DNA of 64,000 nt from Persephonella hydrogeniphila (GCF_900215515.1 NZ_OBEI01000008.1:1-64000), one strand, 5' to 3'. Positions 45,197-54,377 are shown, counted from the first letter of the stretch. The notes: a model not told the origin generated them from the sequence alone. Numbers and translations: made by a program.

Positions 45197-45223
45197 ATAT
45201 AAGGGGCTCTAAAGCCCCTATAT
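45197..45223. terminator. Bidirectional terminator between pnp and dprA
   Basis: AGGGGCT and AGCCCCT form a seven-base stem with a four-base loop, extended by ATAT pairs with one bulged base. It begins right after the pnp stop and covers the dprA stop. TGTTTCTT follows on the plus strand. It should serve both convergent genes. Confidence 0.75.
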
Positions 45224-46276
45224 GTTTCTTACAACAATACCATTTTCAACAGTTAATAAACCTTTTATTTCCATCTCAAACAGAATAACAATAATCTGTT
45301 CTGTATCTATATTTGTTTTCTCTGAAAGCAGATCTATATGAACAGGCTGGTTTATACTGTCTAAGATTAATTTTTCTACATCTGAGATATCCATATATGC
45401 CGGACTTTCCTTTTTATCTAAGTAAGGAAGATTTTCAAATACATCCTCTATACCGGTTAAAGGAATAGCACCTTCTTTTAATAAGATATTACATCCTTTT
45501 CCGTAGGGATTGTTTATATTAGATGGAACAGAAAATACTACCCTTCCGTATTCGTTTGCAGTCCTTGCTGTAATTAAAGCACCCGAACGTTCAGAGGCTT
45601 CTGTAACAATTACCCCTGCAGAAAGACCTGCTATAATTCTGTTTCTTATAGGAAATGTGTATCTGGTGGGTTTTTGTCCTATAGGGAACTCTGAGATCAA
45701 AACCCCCTCTTTTTTTATTTTTGTGTAAATATCCCTGTTCTCATAGGGAAATATTCTGTCTATACCTCCCCCTAAAACTGCGATTGTAAAACCGTTATTT
45801 TCCAGTGCTGTTTCATGTGCTATCCTATCAATTCCAGATGCAAGACCTGATACTATCCCAATGCCATTTTCTACAAGTTTTTTTACAATCTCCCTTGTGA
45901 CACTTTTTCCATAATATGTATGTTTTCTGCTTCCTACCACAGAGATCAAAGGTACATCAGGTATTTCTGATGATGCATACAAAAAAGAAGGAGGATCAGG
46001 TATCTCTTTTAGCATAGATGGATAGTTCTCATCCTGAAGAGTAAGTATCTTTATATCCTTTTTGGAGGCTTTTCTGTATTCCTCCTCTGCTTTTTTCCTT
46101 AAAGAAGAGTCTCTGTTTTTTATTGACAGATACACCTTTTGACCGAACTGTTCTTTTAACAGTTCAGGATTTTTTAAGACAGCTCCAATATCTGCAAATT
46201 CTTCATATATCTGTTTAATTGTGCTTTTGCCTATTCCTTTTATGAAAGATATTTCTATATAGTCTATAATAGACAT
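45218..46276 (-). CDS. dprA: DNA-processing protein DprA
   Basis: DprA binds incoming single-stranded DNA in natural transformation and loads RecA. The protein of about 352 residues has a short N-terminal helical region and a Rossmann-like core. The core carries ISVVGSRKHTYYGKSVTREI, GIGIVSGLASGIDRIAHETAL, IAVLGGGIDRIFPYEN and SGALITARTANEYGR. A small winged-helix tail with VHIDLLSEKTNIDTEQI follows. I chose ATG 46276 because GGAGG precedes it; a start 16 codons upstream would overlap the divergent PilZ gene. Confidence 0.94.
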   Translation of the reverse strand: MSIIDYIEISFIKGIGKSTIKQIYEEFADIGAVLKNPELLKEQFGQKVYLSIKNRDSSLRKKAEEEYRKASKKDIKILTLQDENYPSMLKEIPDPPSFLYASSEIPDVPLISVVGSRKHTYYGKSVTREIVKKLVENGIGIVSGLASGIDRIAHETALENNGFTIAVLGGGIDRIFPYENRDIYTKIKKEGVLISEFPIGQKPTRYTFPIRNRIIAGLSAGVIVTEASERSGALITARTANEYGRVVFSVPSNINNPYGKGCNILLKEGAIPLTGIEDVFENLPYLDKKESPAYMDISDVEKLILDSINQPVHIDLLSEKTNIDTEQIIVILFEMEIKGLLTVENGIVVRNI

Positions 46277-46304
46277 TATTTTCCTCCGAAAATAAGTATA
46301 AGAG

Positions 46305-46961
46305 ATGAAGGTGGAAGAAAACAAATCTATATGGAAGCTTATTGGCTGGTTAAAAAAGATAAAAAATCTTGATGTTGTGGCTTTTTATCAGGAAGTTCCT
46401 ATAAAAGGAAGGATAGAGATATCTGATATTGATGAAAAATTAGAGCAGATTATATGGAAAGCGGATAAAACTCTCATCCCTCCTTTAAAGGAAACAAGAC
46501 ATCTGTATTTCAAGTATAACGATGAAGTGTTTATCCTCACTGTTATAGCGTATGACAGTAAAGAGATAGCTACATCTTTTCCTACTCTGGCTCTTGATAA
46601 AAAGTTAAATAGGTCTTATGTTCGTGTTAAAACTTCCCATGAAAATCCTGTCACAGTTCAGATTAACGATTTGAAATTTAATGCAGATGATATAAGTGAG
46701 GCAGGTGTGGGGATTATTACTCCCAAAAAAGATACAAAAGAGCTACAGGAAGGAGCAGAGTATGACCTGAAGCTATCTATTAAAGGTGAGGAATTGCCTG
46801 CAAAAGGAGTTATTGTTTATATAAGGGATGCAGGTAGTGATTTTGTGAGGATAGGAATTAAATTTACACAGTTAAAGCCCAGAGTTCAGGATAAGATAGT
46901 TAAGTATATAATGGATAGGCAGAGGGAGATAGCAAAAAAGATATTTCTTTTCAAGTCTTAA
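46305..46961 (+). CDS. PilZ-domain protein, probable c-di-GMP receptor
   Basis: This 218-residue protein has an N-terminal beta domain (about 1-95) of the type found before PilZ in YcgR-like proteins and a C-terminal PilZ domain (about 98-215). The c-di-GMP binding residues are present: RSYVR (RxxxR) followed by DDISEAGVG (DxSxxG), with FVRIGIKFTQL at the end. It probably senses c-di-GMP to adjust motility or surface behaviour. It is divergent from dprA with only 28 bases between the starts. It converges on the GTPase gene, overlapping by four bases. Confidence 0.85.
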   Translation: MKVEENKSIWKLIGWLKKIKNLDVVAFYQEVPIKGRIEISDIDEKLEQIIWKADKTLIPPLKETRHLYFKYNDEVFILTVIAYDSKEIATSFPTLALDKKLNRSYVRVKTSHENPVTVQINDLKFNADDISEAGVGIITPKKDTKELQEGAEYDLKLSIKGEELPAKGVIVYIRDAGSDFVRIGIKFTQLKPRVQDKIVKYIMDRQREIAKKIFLFKS

Positions 46962-47737
46962 AGCCAGTACGCTTTTATATTTCCTTTTATCCAGTCCCAC
47001 AGGATTTTTTTGGCTGTTCTTTCTATATCTATGGTTCCACCTGATATCCTGTAGTTTAGTTTCTCTCCAATCTTCTCAAGGGTTTTAAAAGGGTCATCTA
47101 CAGGTTTTACCCCGTATGCCTCTTCTATAGCTTCAGGTCTGTTCTGAATTATTTTCTCAAGGAGTTTTACAGCGACATCGACAGGATCCTCAAGTTTATC
47201 TGGAATCCATGAGCCTTTTATTGCAAGTTCATCCTGAAACTCTAATGTTATTATTCCTGGAGTATCTATTAAATAAACATTTTTATCTAATTTTATAAGT
47301 TTTTCCCCTCTTGTCATTCCTGGTTTTGGAGAAGTTGTTGCCACTTTTTTTCTTTTTAATGTATTTATCAGGGAAGATTTTCCAACATTTGGATATCCTA
47401 AAACACCTATCTTTATTACTTTTTTTTCTTTTGAGAGTTCTTTTATTATTTTTTCTATCTCTTTTTTCCCGGTTTTTCTGTGAGCTGAAAATAGGACTAC
47501 AGGATGTTCCTTCTCTATAATATTTTTTGCCTTTTGTACAAAACTCTCAGGAACAAGATCAGTCTTATTTATAATGATGAATACCTTTTTATTTCTCTCT
47601 TTTGCCAGTTGTTCTACAACTTTATTCCTTGTTTTTAGAGGGATTCTTGCGTCTACAACCTCAAAAATAACGTTGGCTTCTGACAGAATCTTTTTTGCTA
47701 TACTTTTTTCTCTGAGCCATTCCCTTGGTTTTTCCAT
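46958..47737 (-). CDS. Circularly permuted GTPase of the YlqF/RbgA-YjeQ-like group
   Basis: The GTPase motifs occur in permuted order: G4 NKTDLVP first (near 57-63), then G1 GYPNVGKSSLIN (near 119-130) and G3 DTPGI. This is the YlqF/RbgA/YawG class involved in ribosome assembly. The N-terminal ANVIFEVVDARIPLKTRN is also typical. At 259 residues it is somewhat shorter than RbgA but includes the C-terminal helical tail. Most likely it helps large-subunit maturation. It is convergent with the PilZ gene and divergent from lptD. Confidence 0.9.
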   Translation of the reverse strand: MEKPREWLREKSIAKKILSEANVIFEVVDARIPLKTRNKVVEQLAKERNKKVFIIINKTDLVPESFVQKAKNIIEKEHPVVLFSAHRKTGKKEIEKIIKELSKEKKVIKIGVLGYPNVGKSSLINTLKRKKVATTSPKPGMTRGEKLIKLDKNVYLIDTPGIITLEFQDELAIKGSWIPDKLEDPVDVAVKLLEKIIQNRPEAIEEAYGVKPVDDPFKTLEKIGEKLNYRISGGTIDIERTAKKILWDWIKGNIKAYWL

Positions 47738-47787
47738 CTTAAACTCCGATATAATATTTATCCTATAAAATTAAACGGGGAATTTAT

Positions 47788-49821
47788 TTGGGCAGATATA
47801 TAATAACAGTTTTTCTTGTACTGGGAATACTGTTCTTTTCTTTTGGCAAAGTCCCTGTATCAATTGAGGCAGAAAGTATACATAAAAAACCTACAGGAGA
47901 GATTATTGCTGAAGGAAACGTTATCGTAAAGTATAAGGGAAAGATTCTCCAAGCAGACAGAATAGTGTATGATCAAAAAAACAAAAAGATATATCTGTAC
48001 GGTAATATAAAACTAAAAACAGAAAAATTTGATATTACTGCCCAGAGGGGATGGATAGACGAAGAGGGAGTAAATGGTGATTTTTATGATGTGAGTGGTA
48101 TTTTAGAAAAACATTACTACATCAAAGCTGAAAAGATAAAAAAAAGGGGAGATAAGTACACATTTTATGATGGGGAATTTTCGACATGTTCTTTTGATCA
48201 GTACGACTGGTATATAAAAACTAAAAAGGGTGTATTTATAAAGGACAAACAGGTAGATTTTTTTAATGTGTCTATGAGATTTTGCGGTGTTCCTGTTTTG
48301 TTTTCTCCATATTTTTCTTATCCTGCAAGTAGCAGAAAAACAGGTTTTTTGTTTCCTCAACTTGGTCAGGATAGCTATAATGATTTCAGATATGTCCAGC
48401 CATTTTTTCTTATACTTACGAGACATTCAGATATGACTTTTACATACGATTATAGAAATATTCAGGGGAATGGTCTGGATATAGAGTACAGGAATAAGCT
48501 GTCCTCAGATAGTTTTTACAGAACTAATTTTACTGTTTTTACTGAAAAATCAGGAAAATGGTGGGAGGGAAGAGATCTTCCTCCTTTAGAAAATAGATGG
48601 AGAGTTTACGGAGAATCTGAACTTCACTATGAGGATTTTGATATATCCCTTATTTATGATTTTCCAAGTGATCCTTACTTTTTTGAAGATATATACAACT
48701 CGACAGACCTCAGATATAAATCATATACAAAATCACAGTTGATAGCTCTGTTAGACAGGAGACTATTTACAGTTGAGATAAACTTTGATTTTCTTTATGA
48801 TCTTACAAAAACAAACAACGAACAAACTCTCCAGAGACTTCCAGAACTGAGGTTTTATTTTAAGAAATTAAAACCCTTTAGAGAAATCCCTTTTTATATA
48901 GATTTTCTGTCTGTAAATACAAACTTCTACAGAGAAAAGGGTACTTCAGGTTTAAGATCTGATAACATTCTTGATTTTGAACTTTACAACAACTTTTCTG
49001 GTTTTTCAAACCTGTTAAGATTCTCCCCAAGGGGTACATATTACTACCTGTATTCTTACTACCAGAATAAAAAAAATCCAACACGGAATATCTTTTCCTT
49101 CGAAGACAGGTTGAGATATACATTTTACAGAAGCTTCTCAGATTTCACCCATTCTGTAATTCCAGAAATTACTTTCAAGAGGGTATCTAAAGTTAATCAG
49201 GAGGATCTACCCTATTTTGATAGGGAGGACAGAATAAAAGATGCATACGATATAGATTACTCTCTGTTTAATATTCTTAACTTTGAAAGCTCGGAATTTT
49301 TATCATGGGAAATATCCTCAGGGTATACTTTCAACGATTACTACTACCTTGGGAATAACAGATTAAAAGGAAATCAAAAACCTTTAAAAAACAGATTTTA
49401 TTTTTATGTAAAAGGTTTTTCAGGAGAGAATACTCTGTACTATGATTTCAAATTTAACCAGATAGTGAGATCTATAACTACTTTTTCTATTCCTGTTTTT
49501 AGCTGGTTTAGATACTCTGTATCCCATTCTTATGACAAGGGAATTTTTAGTTCAATATCAACGATAAATCAGATAAATCAAACTGGTACATTGACCTATA
49601 AAAATATCTCTCTTTCTGCATCGGTCTTAAGTAATATAAAGTTCGGTTATGTACAGAGGAAATCTCTAAATTTTTCCCTGAACAGAAAGTGCTGGAGGTT
49701 AAATATATCTTACAAAGAAGATTACAACAGGGTAACAGGTAAATCTTTTAGATCTATCGTTGTTTATATAAACATACTGAAGACAGATATAAAACTTCCT
49801 TTTGTAAGCAGAACCTTATAA
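47788..49821 (+). CDS. lptD: LPS-assembly protein LptD
   Basis: LptD is the outer-membrane barrel that inserts LPS. The 677-residue protein has a signal segment (ITVFLVLGILFFSFG). An OstA/LptA-like beta-jellyroll domain follows (about 25-150, with AEGNVIVKYKGKILQADRIVYD). The barrel begins at ASSRKTGFLFPQLGQDS, a conserved LptD stretch. Cysteines near 131, 167 and 632 could form the disulfides seen in other LptD proteins. It is shorter than the E. coli protein. The start is a TTG with GGGG upstream. Its end overlaps the convergent iclR-type gene by six bases. Confidence 0.9.
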   Translation: MGRYIITVFLVLGILFFSFGKVPVSIEAESIHKKPTGEIIAEGNVIVKYKGKILQADRIVYDQKNKKIYLYGNIKLKTEKFDITAQRGWIDEEGVNGDFYDVSGILEKHYYIKAEKIKKRGDKYTFYDGEFSTCSFDQYDWYIKTKKGVFIKDKQVDFFNVSMRFCGVPVLFSPYFSYPASSRKTGFLFPQLGQDSYNDFRYVQPFFLILTRHSDMTFTYDYRNIQGNGLDIEYRNKLSSDSFYRTNFTVFTEKSGKWWEGRDLPPLENRWRVYGESELHYEDFDISLIYDFPSDPYFFEDIYNSTDLRYKSYTKSQLIALLDRRLFTVEINFDFLYDLTKTNNEQTLQRLPELRFYFKKLKPFREIPFYIDFLSVNTNFYREKGTSGLRSDNILDFELYNNFSGFSNLLRFSPRGTYYYLYSYYQNKKNPTRNIFSFEDRLRYTFYRSFSDFTHSVIPEITFKRVSKVNQEDLPYFDREDRIKDAYDIDYSLFNILNFESSEFLSWEISSGYTFNDYYYLGNNRLKGNQKPLKNRFYFYVKGFSGENTLYYDFKFNQIVRSITTFSIPVFSWFRYSVSHSYDKGIFSSISTINQINQTGTLTYKNISLSASVLSNIKFGYVQRKSLNFSLNRKCWRLNISYKEDYNRVTGKSFRSIVVYINILKTDIKLPFVSRTL

Positions 49822-50475
49822 GCTTAATTTTTCTGATATAGCTCTACCGGTTTCTATAAGCATACTTCTCATAAACTCACGATCTTCTTTTTTGTATCTT
49901 TCTGATGGTGCTATAATCGAAAGCGCAGCTATAGGGTGGTTTGTCTCATCTTTTATTACAGTTGCCAGTTCAACTACTTCAGGTTCTGCTCCTTCTATAT
50001 CTTCCTCTACTATAAACTCTGTTGATTTTTTACTTTTAAGTATAGCTTTACCTGCTGCTGTTTCTTCTGCGAGATATCTTTTACCTATTCTGGAATTAAC
50101 CAAGACAGATCTTTTTGTCTCTTCTGAGTATATATAAACTACAGAGTTTTTATGGAGTACTGATATGTATACACTTTCAAGAGTTCTATTTCTTAGATGC
50201 CTCATAAAAGGCTTTGCTTTTTTCAGAAAAGGAAGGTTTTTTATATAGGCATACTCTAAAGATAGAAGTTTCATTCCCAGTCTGTAATGACCTGTATCTT
50301 TATCCTGTTCAACAATACCCTTTACTTCAAGAGTTGCTAATATTCTAAAAACATTATTTTTATTCAGCCCCAGTATACCACTGAGTTCTGTAACTCCCAG
50401 ATTGTCTTTTTCTTTTAGTGTCTCTATAAGATCAAGTGCTTTTTCTATAGAAGTTTTGGCGCCTTTCTTTTTCAT
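49816..50475 (-). CDS. IclR-family transcriptional regulator
   Basis: This 219-residue protein has an N-terminal winged helix (SIEKALDLIETLKEKDNLGVTELSGILGLNKNNVFRIL) and a C-terminal effector domain with SVYISVLHKNSVVYIYSEE, the IclR layout. These regulators sense small organic acids or aromatic compounds; no target is evident here. It is divergent from miaA with 73 bases between. It may control itself, but I see no clear operator. Confidence 0.88.
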   Translation of the reverse strand: MKKKGAKTSIEKALDLIETLKEKDNLGVTELSGILGLNKNNVFRILATLEVKGIVEQDKDTGHYRLGMKLLSLEYAYIKNLPFLKKAKPFMRHLRNRTLESVYISVLHKNSVVYIYSEETKRSVLVNSRIGKRYLAEETAAGKAILKSKKSTEFIVEEDIEGAEPEVVELATVIKDETNHPIAALSIIAPSERYKKEDREFMRSMLIETGRAISEKLSL

Positions 50476-50548
50476 AATATTCCTTCTTGTGAAAATTTTA
50501 TATTTTTTCGTATATTTTATACCAAAATTAAAATCTATAAGGCTTAAT

Positions 50549-51484
50549 ATGAAAATATTGGTGATTACAGGGACTACAGCTACAGGTAAAACAGAGCTGT
50601 CTATACAGCTTGCTGAAAGATTAAACGGTGAGATAATAAGTGCAGACTCTATGATGGTGTACAGATATATGGATATAGGAACAGCAAAACCTACAGAAGA
50701 GGAAAGGAGAGGAATTCCCCATTATCTTATTGATGTTGTCAATCCAGATGAGGAGTTTTCTGTAAAGGATTTTTTAGAAATGGCAGATAGGAAAATAAGA
50801 GAGATCTCTTTAAAGGGAAAAGTTCCTATAGTTGTTGGAGGGACGTGGTTATACATTCAGGCTCTTTTATACGGACTGACAGATGCTCCACCAACAGACT
50901 GGAAGTTAAGGAAAAAGCTATATGAAAAGGATAATAAAGAGCTCTACAGATTGTTAGAAAATATAGATCCTGAGTATTCTTCAAAGATACATATTAACGA
51001 TAAGAAAAGGATTGTAAGAGCGTTAGAAGTTTATTACATAGCAGGAATCCCTTTTTCTGATTACCACAAAAAACACCAGTTTAGGGAAAAAAGATACAAT
51101 TTTTCAGGTTTTGTTTTACACAGACCTAAAGATGAGATAATGCATAGAGTAGAGCAAAGGGTTGATGATATGCTTAAAAAGGGTCTTGTAGATGAAGTAA
51201 AAAAACTTTTAGATATGGGATATGAAAAATCACTAACAGCCAAACAGGCGATTGGCTATAAAGAGCTAATCCCTTATATGAAGGGAAAAATATCTCTTAA
51301 TCAGGCAAGAGATGCTATAATCAAAAACACAAAGAATTTTGCAAAAAGACAGATAAGAACATTTAGATCAAAATTTAAAGACTGGAATAATATAGATGTT
51401 TCCTCCTATACAAAACAGGAAGTTTTAGATACAATTATAAAAAAATATAACAGTGGAGGAATAAAAAATGAACATACAGGATGA
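50549..51484 (+). CDS. miaA: tRNA dimethylallyltransferase MiaA
   Basis: MiaA adds the dimethylallyl group to A37 of tRNAs reading UNN codons; MiaB (3479-4795) then methylthiolates it. The 311-residue protein has the P-loop ITGTTATGKTELSI, EIISADSMMVYRYMDIGTAKP, VVGGTWLYIQALLYG and LTAKQAIGYKEL. I chose the ATG at 50549 because the P-loop begins six residues later; an open frame upstream lacks family features. hfq starts inside its last 17 bases. Confidence 0.95.
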   Translation: MKILVITGTTATGKTELSIQLAERLNGEIISADSMMVYRYMDIGTAKPTEEERRGIPHYLIDVVNPDEEFSVKDFLEMADRKIREISLKGKVPIVVGGTWLYIQALLYGLTDAPPTDWKLRKKLYEKDNKELYRLLENIDPEYSSKIHINDKKRIVRALEVYYIAGIPFSDYHKKHQFREKRYNFSGFVLHRPKDEIMHRVEQRVDDMLKKGLVDEVKKLLDMGYEKSLTAKQAIGYKELIPYMKGKISLNQARDAIIKNTKNFAKRQIRTFRSKFKDWNNIDVSSYTKQEVLDTIIKKYNSGGIKNEHTG

Positions 51485-51659
51485 ACTTCTTCAGGAGCTA
51501 AAGGAAGAAGGGAGAGAAGTTGTTATATACCTGACAAGAGGAACCAGGATAACAGGAAAGATACTTGAGGCAGATCAGTTTACTATACTTTTAGATGTAA
51601 ACGGAGAAAAACAGCTTGTGTATAAACATGCTATAAGCACAATAGTTGCAGAAACTTAA
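51468..51659 (+). CDS. hfq: RNA chaperone Hfq
   Basis: Hfq pairs small RNAs with mRNAs. The 63-residue protein has Sm motif 1 (VVIYLTRGTRITGKILEADQFTILL) and Sm motif 2 with LVYKHAISTI, matching the YKHAI signature. It lacks the long flexible tail of enteric Hfq. Its ATG lies within the miaA coding end after AGTGGAGG, giving translational coupling. The miaA-hfq-hflX order is the same as in E. coli. Confidence 0.96.
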   Translation: MNIQDELLQELKEEGREVVIYLTRGTRITGKILEADQFTILLDVNGEKQLVYKHAISTIVAET

Positions 51660-51680
51660 AATTAAGATATATTTAGCCGT

Positions 51681-52808
51681 ATGAGGTGTATATTAGTAGG
51701 TGTAAAAACAAAGGATAAAACAGAAAAAGAGTTAAAAAACTCGTTATCAGAGCTTGAAGGTCTTGTTGAAGCTCTTAACGGTAAAACACTGGGTAAGCTT
51801 TACCAGAAAAAGGAAGTTCCTGATCCTGCTACTTTTATAGGAAAGGGAAAAGCGTATCAGCTTAAGGAACTTGCAGAAGGAATTGAAGCTGATACTATTG
51901 TTTTTGATACAGATCTATCTCCTGTTCAGATAACAAATATAGAAAATATTACAAAAACAAGGGTTATTGATAGAACAGACCTTATCCTCTCTATATTCTC
52001 AGAAAGAGCAAAAACCAGACAGGCTAAACTTCAGGTAGAACTGGCCACTCTCCAGCATCAGCTTCCAAGGGTGTACGGTCAAAAGGGAAAAGCGTTATCG
52101 AGAATAGGTGGTGGTATGAAAACAAAAGGAGCTGGAGAGAAACTCGGGGAGATAAAGGTAAGAAGGATAAAAGACAGGATATCAAAGATAAAAAAAGAGC
52201 TTGAGCAGATAAAAAAGCAGAGAAAACAGCAGAGAAAATGGAGGAGTAAAGACCCTAATATCCTGAAAGTAGCCCTTGTCGGATACACAAATGCAGGAAA
52301 ATCAAGTCTTTTAAATAGACTTACAAAAAGAGATACCTTTATATCTGATCAGCTATTTGCAACCCTTGACACAAAAACATCTTATATAGTTTTTCCTGAT
52401 ACAGGTAAAAAAGTTGTTCTTACAGACACTGTAGGGTTTGTTAAAGATATGCCTCAGGAAATAATGGAAGCCTTTATGGCAACATTAGAGGAGGTTGAAG
52501 AGGCAGATTTATTACTCCATGTTGTTGATGTTTCAGACGAAAACTGGCTGGAAAAACTTGAATCTGTAGAAAAGATACTCAAAAAGATAAATGTGATTGA
52601 CAAGCCTTCTATTGTTGTTTTAAACAAAGTAGATAAAATAATCCCATCACCTGAGTTTTTAGACGAATCAGAGGAAGAAATCTTAACAGGACATAGAGAT
52701 TCTGTTATTATATCTACTGAGATGGGATGGAATTTAGATAAACTGAGAGAAAAAATAAAAGAGTACTCTTTATTGTTAAAAGAACCCAGTTATTACGGAG
52801 GGGAATAG
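51681..52808 (+). CDS. hflX: GTPase HflX
   Basis: HflX splits stalled ribosomes, notably after heat stress. The 375-residue protein has the N-terminal HflX domain with ADTIVFDTDLSPVQITNIE and VIDRTDLILSIFSERAKTRQAKLQVELA. A coiled linker follows, then the G domain with GYTNAGKSSLLNRL, DTVGFVKDMP and NKVDKI. The layout is complete. It lies 21 bases after hfq and abuts the HIT gene directly. Confidence 0.95.
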   Translation: MRCILVGVKTKDKTEKELKNSLSELEGLVEALNGKTLGKLYQKKEVPDPATFIGKGKAYQLKELAEGIEADTIVFDTDLSPVQITNIENITKTRVIDRTDLILSIFSERAKTRQAKLQVELATLQHQLPRVYGQKGKALSRIGGGMKTKGAGEKLGEIKVRRIKDRISKIKKELEQIKKQRKQQRKWRSKDPNILKVALVGYTNAGKSSLLNRLTKRDTFISDQLFATLDTKTSYIVFPDTGKKVVLTDTVGFVKDMPQEIMEAFMATLEEVEEADLLLHVVDVSDENWLEKLESVEKILKKINVIDKPSIVVLNKVDKIIPSPEFLDESEEEILTGHRDSVIISTEMGWNLDKLREKIKEYSLLLKEPSYYGGE

Positions 52809-53156
52809 ATGGAAAACTGTGTATTCTGCAAAATAATAAATAGAGAAATCCCAGCTGATATAGTATACGAAGACGATATTATGATAGCTTTTAAAGATAT
52901 TGCTCCTCAGGCAAAAGTGCATATTTTACTGGTTCCAAAAGAACATATACCAAATAATCTATATCTTGAAGGAAGACATAAATCAGTTATAGGACATATA
53001 ATACTTAAGGCAAACGAGATAGCAAAACAACTGGGGATAGCTGAAACAGGTTTCAGACTAATCGTAAATACAGGTCCACACTCAGGACAGGAAGTTCCAC
53101 ATATCCACTGGCATTTACTTGGAGGAGAACCACTGGGAAGGTTGATATGCAAGTAG
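52809..53156 (+). CDS. HIT-family purine nucleoside phosphoramidase-like protein
   Basis: This 115-residue Hint-type protein starts CVFCKIINREIPADIVYEDD, a zinc-HIT start. It has FKDIAPQAKVHILLVPKEHI and ends with the histidine triad HIHWHLLGG. Hint proteins hydrolyse adenosine phosphoramidates; the biological substrate is often unclear. It is joined to hflX without a gap and its end overlaps the TusA-DUF3343 gene by ten bases. Confidence 0.93.
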   Translation: MENCVFCKIINREIPADIVYEDDIMIAFKDIAPQAKVHILLVPKEHIPNNLYLEGRHKSVIGHIILKANEIAKQLGIAETGFRLIVNTGPHSGQEVPHIHWHLLGGEPLGRLICK

Positions 53157-53758
53157 TTGAAAGGGAAGACAACAAAATAGTTAAAGAGGTAGATACAAGG
53201 GGGATGTTCTGTCCCACTCCTTTAATATTTGTATCAAAAGAGCTCAAAAATATACCTGTAGGCAAAAGGTTGAAAGCTCTTGCAGATGATAAAGCCTTTA
53301 AAAAAGATATAAAGATATGGTGCCACGATACAGGAAATAAACTTGTGTCTTTAGAGGAGAAAGATGGTGTTATAACAGCAGTTATAGAAAGAGGTAAAGG
53401 CTGGCACGGTGATACGCTTTTTGAAAAACTTAGATTCTATGCTATAGGTGTAAAGCTTCACCTTTATGATTACTTTTTTAGAATATTTAAGTCTGCAGGT
53501 CCAAAATACATAATAACTTTTATGTCAATTCCTGAGGGCTTTAGAGCGATAGAGTTTTTAGAGAAAAGAGGAATAACAGATTTTGTTACATTACCTGTTC
53601 CGGATGAAATTTATGAGTTTTGTGGGGTTGTTATTGGATTTAAAGATAAAAACAGGGCTGTTGAGATTTACAATCTCCTAAAAGAGAATAAATTTGGTGT
53701 AGAAAATATCCATATAGTAGATAGAAACAGAAAGTATCCTGTTCTTAAAGACTTTTAA
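53147..53758 (+). CDS. TusA-DUF3343 fusion, putative sulfur/selenium carrier
   Basis: The N-terminal 80 residues are a TusA-like sulfurtransferase domain with the persulfide motif RGMFCPTP (Cys22). After a linker (about 84-117), residues 118-200 match DUF3343: KYIITFMSIPEGFRAIEFLEKRG, LPVPDEIYEFCGVVIGF (Cys159) and a final helix. DUF3343 is annotated in some databases as a putative Se/S carrier. The fusion suggests direct persulfide or selenide transfer between Cys22 and Cys159. It closes the miaA-hfq-hflX-HIT block and its stop overlaps the convergent gene by four bases. Confidence 0.82.
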   Translation: MQVVEREDNKIVKEVDTRGMFCPTPLIFVSKELKNIPVGKRLKALADDKAFKKDIKIWCHDTGNKLVSLEEKDGVITAVIERGKGWHGDTLFEKLRFYAIGVKLHLYDYFFRIFKSAGPKYIITFMSIPEGFRAIEFLEKRGITDFVTLPVPDEIYEFCGVVIGFKDKNRAVEIYNLLKENKFGVENIHIVDRNRKYPVLKDF

Positions 53759-54366
53759 GATTTCTTAAGCTGGTCTATCCTGAATGTAGTGTTCTGTGGA
53801 TGGCAGCAGCTTTTTATATTTATATTCATATTATTGACTATTGTATTGTAGGCATCTATAAAATTCATTACCTCACCACCGAATCCTTTTTTGAACCTTT
53901 CTGCATCCTCTTTTGATGCAAAAGGAATTACACTGGGACTACAGCAGGGAACTGCCGAACTACCAACAACATACCATGCATTCAGGGCACTAATGGGATT
54001 TTCTGTGATGAAATCGTAAGTGATGGCAGACACCGGTTTGTCTTCATATTTGCTGTGGAGTAGGAATCCACAGTGTTCACAGCATGCTTCAATCACTTTA
54101 TACTCTTCTACAGTTATTCTGTAAGGGTAAGCCCTTGTTATCGGTTTATCGCATATAGGACATGTATCTACAAGTAGGGATTCAGAGTTTTCCTTTTCGT
54201 TAAGTAGGACAGCTCCGTGTTTTCTTTTTATCTCTCCTTCTTTTTCAAGCTCCCTGATATCTCTGTAAATTGTCATCTCTGATACATTAAAAATTTTACT
54301 GAGCTCTTTTACCGAGATCTCTTTTTTTTCTTTTAATATTTCCAGAATTTTTTCCTTTCTTTCCAT
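53755..54366 (-). CDS. HTH regulator fused to a NosL-like Cys-rich domain
   Basis: Residues 1-55 form a DeoR-type winged helix (ILEILKEKKEISVKELSKIF, MTIYRDIRELEKEGEIKRKHGA). The rest resembles NosL, the copper-binding accessory protein of nitrous oxide reductase, in AWYVVGSSAVPCCSPSVIPF followed by ASKEDAERFKKGFGGEVMNF. It has many cysteines: Cys69/Cys72, Cys95/Cys96/Cys99, Cys141/Cys142 and Cys187/Cys188. No signal peptide is present, so the domain is cytoplasmic. A metal-responsive repressor is the simplest reading. It follows hisB by 11 bases; no nos genes are visible here. Confidence 0.72.
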   Translation of the reverse strand: MERKEKILEILKEKKEISVKELSKIFNVSEMTIYRDIRELEKEGEIKRKHGAVLLNEKENSESLLVDTCPICDKPITRAYPYRITVEEYKVIEACCEHCGFLLHSKYEDKPVSAITYDFITENPISALNAWYVVGSSAVPCCSPSVIPFASKEDAERFKKGFGGEVMNFIDAYNTIVNNMNINIKSCCHPQNTTFRIDQLKKS

Positions 54367-54377
54367 TAAAAAACCTC

